The translations under genes were made by a program, and so were the position numbers. This document shows positions 24,908 to 33,064 of a stretch of DNA of 46,668 nucleotides, piece after piece (positions within the stretch are counted from its first letter, which is position 1; each line of letters begins with the position of its first letter). This DNA comes from Bacteroidales bacterium. Lineage in GTDB: Bacteria; Bacteroidota; Bacteroidia; Bacteroidales; Muribaculaceae. A model generated the notes under the pieces. It had not been told where the DNA came from. It worked only from the letters and a program-made list of their open reading frames with translations, and ran no database searches. The stretch spans positions 1-46,668 of the forward strand of contig JAAVFV010000029.1 of assembly GCA_014800525.1 (NCBI GenBank), in the 5' to 3' direction.

Positions 24908-24950
24908 CCTCCTCTCCTCCTCTCCTCCTCTCCTCCTCTCCTCCTCTCTA
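24908..24950. repeat. 8-bp polypyrimidine microsatellite
   Basis: CCTCTCCT is repeated at 24911, 24919, 24927 and 24935, with a fifth copy (24943-24950) differing at its last base. It is pure C/T and ends 16 bp before the ATG at 24967. Such tracts are prone to slippage and can form triplex DNA. Confidence 0.92.
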
Positions 24951-24966
24951 TTCAATTTGAAACGAA

Positions 24967-26292
24967 ATGAAATTTACAATATACATCATCATCATGTTAT
25001 TGGCGTTGCTGGGCGCCTCCTGCTCCGCGATTTATGAGTCGCCGGATGAGTGTCCTCCGCCTGATGGCTCCGGAGATGTGCTGATAAGCTTCCGGATGAT
25101 CACCCCCGTGACCGAGGTTGCCTCTCGTGCCGACGACCATGGCCATGATGAGGTCGGCAGTGAATATCGCCGCTTCGAGGATGGTCTGGACATGAGTGAT
25201 GTCGCTCTCTTCATTTTTGCCGGGATGGCCGATTCTACCGACGAAGCACGTCTGCTGCTGAAGGTGACCGACCTTTCCGCCGCTTCTCAGCCTTCCGATA
25301 TCGAGGTATTGGGAATTCCAGGCTCCTATATTGTCAATCTCACAATTCCCCAAACCCAACTCCAGACTTTTTTAGGGCGTGAAATCGATGCCAACAGCTA
25401 CGAGGAGGTGTTTTTCCGCGTCCTGATGGTGGCCAACAGTTCGGCCGGTACTTCCGGGGATGCTTCCCAATGGGACGCTATCACTGCCACCACTTTCCCT
25501 GACGTTATCAGTCAGCTGGATAATCTCCCTACATTCCCCATGTCTCTCCTCTGCAATTTCAATTGCGATTATTCAATACCGACCGATTACGGCGACAATA
25601 CAGTGTCCGGCTTTTACCCCGGCTCGCGTACCTGTATGCCGATGTTCGGAACCATTGAGACCCGACTCTCCCAACAGATTCTCCTCAACAGCACCCCACT
25701 CCATCGGGCAATGCTTCCGGATATGGATATGCTGAGGTCGCTGGCTAAGGTGCGGCTGATTGATAATATCGATAATAAGGGTGCCGACGGTTATCCCAAA
25801 GTGGTGGCCGCTCAATTAGTGGGCACTCAGAATGCAATCCACCAGCTTCCTTTCGGAGCGGCTACATATGTCAACGGCAATCAGGTCCATTCTCCATATT
25901 TTGCTGATCCTGATTATGATTCGGCCTCCGGCCCCGGATTCATCTATTGTCTCGGCCGCATGCCGGCTTCTATTACAGATGTTCCGTCATCACAACGAAA
26001 GGGGGATGTGAGAGTGGGATATGTCCCCGAGATGAAGATTCTCCCAACTTTGAATGAAAACTTAGGCGGTCTTCCGGCTTTCCGTATCACGATGGCTCTC
26101 TCAAAATCGGTGGACGGCACAGAAATCACAGAGGAATATCTTGTTCCGATGTCTCGCTTTCCGGGCTTCGGCGGCAATATTCTCCGCAATCATATCTATA
26201 CTCTGTCGGTGGATCATGTCACCCTACAGAATCTGACTCTTAACATCACTGTCAATCACTGGGACACTATCCGTTTTATATATGAATATTAG
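24967..26292 (+). CDS. Fimbrial accessory lipoprotein, Mfa/Fim-like
   Basis: A 441-residue lipoprotein with Cys19 (LLGASCSA). The mature N-terminus is acidic and is followed by a first beta domain containing MSDVALFIFAG and VTDLSA, the layout seen in FimC/FimD or Mfa3-type minor fimbrial subunits. The C-terminus (NHIYTLSVDHVTLQNLTLNITVNHWDTI) resembles the final strand region of fimbrillin-like proteins. It probably sits in or near the pilus tip. The exact equivalent in P. gingivalis cannot be assigned. The upstream 8-bp microsatellite is in its leader, and its stop codon overlaps the next gene's start region by 11 bp, so these two are translationally linked. Confidence 0.75.
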   Translation: MKFTIYIIIMLLALLGASCSAIYESPDECPPPDGSGDVLISFRMITPVTEVASRADDHGHDEVGSEYRRFEDGLDMSDVALFIFAGMADSTDEARLLLKVTDLSAASQPSDIEVLGIPGSYIVNLTIPQTQLQTFLGREIDANSYEEVFFRVLMVANSSAGTSGDASQWDAITATTFPDVISQLDNLPTFPMSLLCNFNCDYSIPTDYGDNTVSGFYPGSRTCMPMFGTIETRLSQQILLNSTPLHRAMLPDMDMLRSLAKVRLIDNIDNKGADGYPKVVAAQLVGTQNAIHQLPFGAATYVNGNQVHSPYFADPDYDSASGPGFIYCLGRMPASITDVPSSQRKGDVRVGYVPEMKILPTLNENLGGLPAFRITMALSKSVDGTEITEEYLVPMSRFPGFGGNILRNHIYTLSVDHVTLQNLTLNITVNHWDTIRFIYEY

Positions 26293-28843
26293 ATTCCTGC
26301 ATATCATAGCGCTGATTATCGCCATTATCGGATGCTCGCTTTCATCATGTACAGATGATCACGATCAGTTCCGCCAGGGTGGCGATGGCAAAGAACAGCT
26401 CACGCTGAAAGTGCCCGTACTCCCGGGATTCTCTTCGCGTGCCGATGGTCAAAATGCTGCGGAACTTGAATATTCCTCCCTCTTCTTCTTCGCCTTCTCC
26501 AATGCGGAGGATGTGGCGCCTGTGATATTGGATCTCACCACCGACAATAGTCCCCTCGATTTCAAGGATATCTATCGCTCATATCCTCTCAACCTCGCTG
26601 CCGGTGATTACCGGTTCTATCTTGTGGCCAACGTATGGAATGCGGGCACACCCGTGGCCGATCTTCCGCAGTCGGAAGAAGAAATCAACCAATTGAATTA
26701 TACATTCTCCGACCACGCTTGCTCCATCCCTTCTTCCGGACTCCCGATGTCGGCCCCTCATGGCGATTTCTCATTTAAGGATAATGCCGGTATCAGATCC
26801 TCAATGTCTTCCGAATGGTTCCACTACGATGGGAAGGGTGGCGAACTATATGCGGTGCTTACATTCATGTTTGCCAAAATCACCATCATTCCTCAGGACG
26901 CGGCAGGAGAACCGGTAAAAGTATCCGATATCATATTCTCCGACCTCTCCGGGAGCGAACCCGTGATGTTCCGTGCCGGATACGATTATGGCCGGATTGC
27001 CAAGGCAGTTCCGGCTTTTGATGAAGCGCTCCACGATACCATCTCGTTCTATATCCCCGAGCGATATATCGGAGCCTCCGCCGATCCCTCCTCTCAATCT
27101 TCCCTGGATCTCAAGATCGGAGAGAAGGCAATCACTCTTCCCTTGGGCGCTCCGAGGGTCTATTCCGATTCCATCAATTCTGTGCCTGAAGCCGGAGATT
27201 ATCGGGAAATCAAGCGCGGGAAAGAGTATCAATACACTCTCTTCACTCAGGATAAGATCACGCTTACCGTGAGCGACTGGACTCCTGAGATGGTGGCCGC
27301 TTCGCTGTCGGGCCCTGTATTCCTACATATCGAGCAGCAGCAATATGAGGTGAGAGCCGGCGAGGAAACCCCCATCTGGTTTAATTCAAATGTGTCGGAT
27401 GTGCGTGTGGAATCGCCCAAATATACTACGGAGGAGAATCTGACGCTCGATCTTTTTAATTATTCGGTTGATGCCACTCAGGACACTATCCGGCTGAGTG
27501 TCAATCCCCAGATTCCTTCTGATGAATACTGGAGAATCAAGCAGAGTCTGGAAGCCGGGGAAAATCGCTACAATTTTGTGCATATCGTAGCCGGGAATAT
27601 ACATAAACGTATCTCCATCTCTCCTCTGAATCTCGACTATTATCTCATACTGAATCCCGAAGTGCTCACGATTGATGTCAAGCTCCGCATTGCTTCGGGT
27701 GAATATGCCGGAGTGCTCCCCGTGAGCATCCGTTCGAATTATCCTCAGGTGAGGGTGTCGCTGTCCGACGACTGGGCCTCTCTTCCGGCTTCGGAATTCG
27801 GCACCGGGATCCCTCCTTCCGGGTATCCTCTGAAGGTATCGGCACTTTCCTATGATGCGGAGGGGAATCCGGTAGTGGGAACTCAGGTTACCTCCTCCGC
27901 GCCCCAGACGGTGGATATCAACGGAGGCCGGATATATTACGGGGTCTCTTTCTCCGGTCTCAATTCCGGCCTGGAAATCTGGAAATCCTCCCGCAACGTA
28001 AGATTCATGGTAGAGGGTATTGACGAGAATGGCAATACGGTGGCCGGCTCCGCTCAATATTGCACCATCAATATCGTTCCCTCCATTCTCAACTATAAGA
28101 TTCATTTCCGGCCCGCCGCCAACAATTGGTCGTTGCCCCACATCTATGTCTACCAGTGTCTCGAGTTCCCGGCCGACTACGATCAGTCGTTCAACGGAAC
28201 CCCTCTGGCTTCAAAGCCCATCGGTTATTATCCTAATGACTCAAAAAATACCACAGAAGCAGCCCTTGAATACTCCTTCTCCGGAGCATTGGGTTTCCGA
28301 GGATGGGAATATCCGGTGAATTATTCTTTGCTCTATAATCAGAACGGCACCACACATGCCGTATCCGGAGTGATGGATCAGGGATTCTTTATTTTCGATA
28401 ATGAAAACCAATCCTGGAATTTCAGGGATTATCCCCAGCAGGCTGAAGCCCGCTATAATACTACGATGGACTTCTGCCGTGAGCATCGTGATTATGTCAC
28501 GGTTCCACATGGCTCGGAGCCTTACTGCCCCTATTGTGCCTGGCTGTATGATAGCGATGGCATGAAGATGAACCGTCTATGGCCCGGCATAATGATGCGC
28601 CCTGAGGAGGATGGCTGGTTCGAGTTCGAGCTCACCGGCATCGCCGAACCCGGCCGGACCCTCATTATGTTTGCTGATACACACCAGGGCTCAACATCTC
28701 TTCGTTTCCCCGGCGATCATGCCGTAGGTATGCCCCTCTTCGACTATCCCTCGCATGAAGGTTGGTTTCTATATAACGGTAATGTCAACGATCGTGTAAA
28801 CAACCAGTTCCTCCCTCAGAAACCGACTACTGTAAAAAAATAA
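26282..28843 (+). CDS. Large fimbrial lipoprotein with C-terminal carbohydrate-binding-like modules
   Basis: An 853-residue lipoprotein with signal peptide and probable Cys23 (SLSSC). The N-terminal part (about 30-330) is fimbrillin-like: SRADGQN, then YSSLFFFAFS and FRFYLVANVW-like strands, with the repeated AKITIIPQD pattern. The middle (about 335-600) is a series of beta-sandwich repeats. The C-terminal part starts with KIHFRPAANNW (about 606) and ends with a segment near residues 745-835 (WLYDSDGMKMNRLWPGIMM, DGWFEFELTG), which resembles CBM26-type starch-binding modules. A CPYC pair is at about 748-751. This suggests a tip adhesin that binds glycans; the CBM call is by pattern only. It overlaps the preceding gene by 11 bp. 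Confidence 0.7.
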   Translation: MNIRFLHIIALIIAIIGCSLSSCTDDHDQFRQGGDGKEQLTLKVPVLPGFSSRADGQNAAELEYSSLFFFAFSNAEDVAPVILDLTTDNSPLDFKDIYRSYPLNLAAGDYRFYLVANVWNAGTPVADLPQSEEEINQLNYTFSDHACSIPSSGLPMSAPHGDFSFKDNAGIRSSMSSEWFHYDGKGGELYAVLTFMFAKITIIPQDAAGEPVKVSDIIFSDLSGSEPVMFRAGYDYGRIAKAVPAFDEALHDTISFYIPERYIGASADPSSQSSLDLKIGEKAITLPLGAPRVYSDSINSVPEAGDYREIKRGKEYQYTLFTQDKITLTVSDWTPEMVAASLSGPVFLHIEQQQYEVRAGEETPIWFNSNVSDVRVESPKYTTEENLTLDLFNYSVDATQDTIRLSVNPQIPSDEYWRIKQSLEAGENRYNFVHIVAGNIHKRISISPLNLDYYLILNPEVLTIDVKLRIASGEYAGVLPVSIRSNYPQVRVSLSDDWASLPASEFGTGIPPSGYPLKVSALSYDAEGNPVVGTQVTSSAPQTVDINGGRIYYGVSFSGLNSGLEIWKSSRNVRFMVEGIDENGNTVAGSAQYCTINIVPSILNYKIHFRPAANNWSLPHIYVYQCLEFPADYDQSFNGTPLASKPIGYYPNDSKNTTEAALEYSFSGALGFRGWEYPVNYSLLYNQNGTTHAVSGVMDQGFFIFDNENQSWNFRDYPQQAEARYNTTMDFCREHRDYVTVPHGSEPYCPYCAWLYDSDGMKMNRLWPGIMMRPEEDGWFEFELTGIAEPGRTLIMFADTHQGSTSLRFPGDHAVGMPLFDYPSHEGWFLYNGNVNDRVNNQFLPQKPTTVKK

Positions 28844-28876
28844 AACATCGATCGTTTTTACTACCTATTTAGTAAT

Positions 28877-29069
28877 GAAGTTGTTTAAACTTATTTTTTA
28901 TTCACATTTGCGAGAGATTTTTGAGCAGATTTCGTCACTCGAAGAGGTAGCAACCTCTCGGTTGGTAACGATGAGAGGGGCGGAAGCTGCCAAAAAGGTC
29001 CGCAAAGGGGAATAAAAGAATGAAGAATATTCCTAATTTTAACATTCGTAAATTAGTTTAAACAACTTC
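28877..29069. mobile_element. MITE-like element, copy B
   Basis: A 193-bp non-coding element with perfect 15-bp terminal inverted repeats, GAAGTTGTTTAAACT at 28877-28891 and its complement at 29055-29069. It is homologous in length and interior to copy A at 17842-18033. TTTAGTAAT stands directly left of it (28868-28876) and again 10 bp beyond the right end (29080-29088), a possible but offset target duplication. It separates two genes of the fimbrial locus, so it may carry a promoter or terminator. Confidence 0.65.
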
Positions 29070-29119
29070 AATACTTAACTTTAGTAATACTTAGCAACTA
29101 CTTCCTATTTAAGAGTCAT

Positions 29120-32100
29120 ATGAGAAGCAATGTATTCACATATATATTACTCATCCTCCTGTTGGGGATTACCGGCTGTTCCGACGAATTTGATTTCCGC
29201 AGTCATGATGTGGTGGCCCCTGACGGCACAGTGGAAATGACTCTTAACGTTCCCGGAATGCGTCAATATACCAGCCGTGCGGTTGACCCGGAATTTCAGG
29301 TTAACGATCTCACATTGGTGATCTATCCTTCGGATGCAAGCGGTAACGTCTTCCCCCGCCAGACATTTACTGTCTCCAATAATTCCGTTAACAGCGACCA
29401 CAGCAAACTCGAGCAGATAAACGATACCCAACTCCGCCTATCGTTCAGATTAGACAATAGCCTGCGCTCGGGAAGCTTCCAGATGTTCATATTCGCCAAC
29501 AAGCCCTCCTCTGCCTCCCTCTCCAATCTCACTGTAAATGATTTAAAAGCAGTTAAGAGCCGGGATTGGGGTCAGTCCGGAGTTGACATTCCCATGTTTT
29601 CTTATATCACCAAGGAGGACCTCAGTGCCTCAGCCAATGAGGCATCCCTTTCACGTGTATCAGCCAAAGTCTCGATTTCAGATAAGCAGCCGGGCTCAGG
29701 ATCCCTGACATATTTTCCTATTGCTCTTTTTGGAGCCGCTGATGAGGCAGTGCTCACCGCCCCGGGGTTTTCCGGAGACGAGTTTTTCTGCCCCGGTGTG
29801 GCACCGGCATCATTTCCCACAGATATCACATCTACCGACCCGCTCTATTTCCCTCAGACCAAGAATGATGCCGTGTCTGAAGGGCCGGGCCGAAATCTAT
29901 ATCTAATCACTAAAGCCAACTATGACGGCACCGATTATTTCTATCGTCTTGACTTCTGTCGGGAGTCGACAGCTGAGGATGGCTCTACGGTCTATGATTA
30001 TCTGAACGCTCTCTGCAATCATTGGTATCAATTCGTTATCACGGAGGTTACCGGTCGTGGCTACGCTTCTCCGGCCGAGGCGGCGAAACATCCGGCCAAC
30101 GGTATCAAGTATGTGATTCACGACCATTCCCCCGTGTCTTATAATATGATTTCCGATGGCATCCGGGAGTTGGGTGTCAGCCACACCCTCATCTATTCCG
30201 GTGATATAAATGCCGATGGGGAATGGAGTGATCTCACTCTCTATGTGAAGTTATTCTCAAGGTATCCCGATGATGTGCCCTCCTCCGCTGCGGAAGTCAA
30301 TGGTCTGATTACGATCGAGGATGATTCCTGGCTTGAACTATCTGCGGCTGAGAAGGTAACTGACCCGGAACAGACCGGTATCACCTCCGCCGACGACCCG
30401 AATGATGCCGGGACGGTGTATGCTCTCAGACTGCGCTTCAAAAATATCCTGCAATGGGGCGCGATGACAAATAATATCAAGGTCCGTTGGCTCGGTCTCG
30501 AGCGCGATGTGCCCGTAATCTGGGAGCGTGGCTTCAACGCCGAGAATCTCACTTCCGTAAAACTGACCATGAGCGGCTCTCCCATTGCAGGAGGTGTCGA
30601 GGTGATTGATGATTACTGGGGATTCCTTAAGAGTGCGGATCCTTATTATGAAGGAGGCGCGGTCACAGGGGTCAATAATCTCTGGGGTGTGCAGCCCGTG
30701 GCGAACAATGGAAAGATCCGCAACCGTGGCTTCCACTTCCCGGTGATGTATGGTGATGGGAATTCCGACTCTGATTATGCGAAGTATTCATACGAAATAA
30801 AATTTGATAAGACTGATCGCTTCAACGACGCGAACGGGGGATTTAATGCGCTCGTCTCTTTGTCGTTGACTGGAGATGCGGCAATTACCAATCAATGCAA
30901 ATGCGAGATTACGTCTAAATCTCCACTCACCATTAAGCTGGAGCGTCCCGGAAGAGTCAATGCCAATGATTATAGTTACGCTACCGGGAATATGGTGGTG
31001 ATAATTAAATTTGATTCCGGAGGTTCGGAAATTTATTCTTTCGACCTCTACCACACCGGCTTCTTCCATAAGGATAGCCAGCAATACCGTCTGGATGCTC
31101 AGGACTCTGGAAATTATTACTACTATGAGGTGATTCCCGTTCAACTTGATGGGAAGACCCGCTATATGCTCGACCGCGACTTAGCAGCCAGATCAGCTCA
31201 GAATTGCATCATAGAGGGAGCCAACCAGTTGGTCACCGGTAGCCTGAGCGCCCGGGGTGGTTATTATATGATCGCCGAGCAGACTACTCTTTATACCGAT
31301 CCCACATTATTCCCCGGAATAGCTCCCCCCGGCTATCGCATACCCGATAAAAATGACTGGGACGCCCTTCGGCATTCTTCATCATTTCACACGGATGGTG
31401 ACAACCGGAATTTTACGGTCTATTATGAGACAGGCAATCCGAAGATAGGGAATGTCTATTTCCCGAAGTCGATGATGTGGCTCAACGGAAACATCACCGG
31501 TGAAGACCGCTCCGGCTATTATTGGACCACTACGGCAGCTACCGGTGCTGAGAAAGAAGAAATCGGCCGCTGGCTGAATATGTTTGTCCTGACCGGTAGC
31601 GCCACGTCGTTCAGCAACGGCAAGGTGCTTGTCGGTGGAAATAGGGCGGAAGCGTTCGGCGCCTCGATCCGCTGTCTGAATGATGTTGATGAAGAACGCG
31701 TGGTGCAACGCACACATTTCAATGTCTCCGGAGCCACTCATGTCTATCTATATTCAGAGGACGGCAATGGTGTCCGCACGGCCACTACCACATGGCCAGG
31801 ACATTCCGTCGGCAATTATGCCACTATGACCGATGGCGTATGGATGGGTTTCTCATATTCTTCATCCCAATTCTCACCCAGCCAGCTCAAGGTGATATTC
31901 AATTACATCGATGAGAAGGGTGTGATCTATTCCTTCAGCAGAAAGAGTGATGGAACCACGCAATGCACCACCACCCTCTCCCCCGATCAGTGTATCGGCT
32001 GGAATGTGGTGGGCGATACCTCTCCGGCCATCATCCCCTCTTCCGGCCTCACCACTATGGACGATATCGCGCTCGACCCGGCTTCGGTGTCGGCACTCGG

Positions 32101-32803
32101 AAACTGGTGGCTATGTCAGAATTATAAATCCGGTACACCGTCGGTGAAAGATTATAAGCGCGGGATTCCTACGGAATATAACTATGCGTTCTATTGGCCC
32201 TCATATATGGGAAACAGTCCGGAGATCACAGTGGATGGAAAGTCGATATTTGAGTTTGATGAGACTGCCAACCGTATCATCCCCGGCTGGTATCGGTTCA
32301 CATTCTCTTCCACACGTCCCAATGCAGCGGTGAATATTAAGATTCGCAACACATCCTTCAATATCACCGGATCATTAAGCGAATTATTCGGATCAAGTTC
32401 ACAATCCGTAAACAGCGCATATCTCGATTACTATCTTAATTTTGTTAAGAAGACCGTTCCTGAAAGCGTGATGACTCAGAATAATATCACCAATCCGATC
32501 CCAGCCGGCATGAGACGCGTCTATATGGAGAATGCCAAGGGGTGGCCGATGGTCAGAATCTGGTATTGGAAGTATATCAATGGAAACTCCGACTCCTTCG
32601 GTAATCAGTGGGGAGATGGCAGCGGCGTCCCGAAGATGACACCGGTAGCAGGATATGACGACAAGATATGGTATGCCGACATTCCCGACTCCGCCACGCA
32701 TTGCCTGTTCGTATGCGTACAGTCTCTCGATGGAACTCCCGCCGGCCAGACTGCCGATATCATATTGAACAGCGATCCCAATTACCTCTACTCCAACTAT
32801 TAG
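29120..32803 (+). CDS. Giant fimbrial tip-like lipoprotein with FISUMP and CBM-like modules
   Basis: A 1227-residue lipoprotein with Cys20 (GITGCSDEF). Residues about 30-330 resemble a fimbrillin-type domain (VNDLTLVIYPSD, FQMFIFANKP, ending HWYQFVITEVTG). A segment near 737-852 has the FISUMP pattern: PPGYRIPDKNDWDAL, then SGYYWTTTA and SIRCLND. From about 864 to 950 (ATHVYLYSEDG, TTWPGH), and again from about 1132 (RRVYMENAKGWPMVRIWYW), there are CBM26-like beta modules. It is likely the distal adhesin of the pilus. FISUMP domains are common in large secreted Bacteroidota proteins, but their function is unknown. It lies 276 bp after the preceding gene, across copy B of the MITE-like element, and is followed by a strong terminator. 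Confidence 0.7.
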   Translation: MRSNVFTYILLILLLGITGCSDEFDFRSHDVVAPDGTVEMTLNVPGMRQYTSRAVDPEFQVNDLTLVIYPSDASGNVFPRQTFTVSNNSVNSDHSKLEQINDTQLRLSFRLDNSLRSGSFQMFIFANKPSSASLSNLTVNDLKAVKSRDWGQSGVDIPMFSYITKEDLSASANEASLSRVSAKVSISDKQPGSGSLTYFPIALFGAADEAVLTAPGFSGDEFFCPGVAPASFPTDITSTDPLYFPQTKNDAVSEGPGRNLYLITKANYDGTDYFYRLDFCRESTAEDGSTVYDYLNALCNHWYQFVITEVTGRGYASPAEAAKHPANGIKYVIHDHSPVSYNMISDGIRELGVSHTLIYSGDINADGEWSDLTLYVKLFSRYPDDVPSSAAEVNGLITIEDDSWLELSAAEKVTDPEQTGITSADDPNDAGTVYALRLRFKNILQWGAMTNNIKVRWLGLERDVPVIWERGFNAENLTSVKLTMSGSPIAGGVEVIDDYWGFLKSADPYYEGGAVTGVNNLWGVQPVANNGKIRNRGFHFPVMYGDGNSDSDYAKYSYEIKFDKTDRFNDANGGFNALVSLSLTGDAAITNQCKCEITSKSPLTIKLERPGRVNANDYSYATGNMVVIIKFDSGGSEIYSFDLYHTGFFHKDSQQYRLDAQDSGNYYYYEVIPVQLDGKTRYMLDRDLAARSAQNCIIEGANQLVTGSLSARGGYYMIAEQTTLYTDPTLFPGIAPPGYRIPDKNDWDALRHSSSFHTDGDNRNFTVYYETGNPKIGNVYFPKSMMWLNGNITGEDRSGYYWTTTAATGAEKEEIGRWLNMFVLTGSATSFSNGKVLVGGNRAEAFGASIRCLNDVDEERVVQRTHFNVSGATHVYLYSEDGNGVRTATTTWPGHSVGNYATMTDGVWMGFSYSSSQFSPSQLKVIFNYIDEKGVIYSFSRKSDGTTQCTTTLSPDQCIGWNVVGDTSPAIIPSSGLTTMDDIALDPASVSALGNWWLCQNYKSGTPSVKDYKRGIPTEYNYAFYWPSYMGNSPEITVDGKSIFEFDETANRIIPGWYRFTFSSTRPNAAVNIKIRNTSFNITGSLSELFGSSSQSVNSAYLDYYLNFVKKTVPESVMTQNNITNPIPAGMRRVYMENAKGWPMVRIWYWKYINGNSDSFGNQWGDGSGVPKMTPVAGYDDKIWYADIPDSATHCLFVCVQSLDGTPAGQTADIILNSDPNYLYSNY

Positions 32804-32852
32804 CCCTGACCGGAGGATAGTTGTGATAATAAAATGCTTAGAATTTATAACC

Positions 32853-32892
32853 GGGAGGCTATGTCGTAATTGTATCAACGACATAGCCTCCC
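32853..32892 (+). terminator. Terminator of the fimbrial locus
   Basis: GGGAGGCTATGTCGT (32853-32867) and ACGACATAGCCTCCC (32878-32892) form a perfect 15-bp stem with a 10-base loop. It is 50 bp after the last fimbrial stop and separates this locus from the SusCD locus. Confidence 0.85.
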
Positions 32893-33020
32893 TACTCTTC
32901 ACTAAATCAGGGAGATGGGAGGTGTATAAGATTTGTAGCATCTATAGGTAAAAATTGGTGCATTCCCCATTATTATCAGTATTGGCAACATTTGTGATAG
33001 CCCCATTATAGATATTGCTA

Positions 33021-33028
33021 TAACTTTG
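33021..33028 (+). promoter_or_regulatory. -7 promoter box of the SusCD locus
   Basis: TAACTTTG matches TAnnTTTG and is followed by GCGG. It lies 36 bp before the ATG at 33065. The nearest TTTG (32991) is 26 bp upstream, too far for a standard -33 box, so an activator may be needed, as is usual for polysaccharide loci. Confidence 0.5.
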
Positions 33029-33064
33029 CGGCAGAAACATTTAAAACCAACCAACCAATAGATC

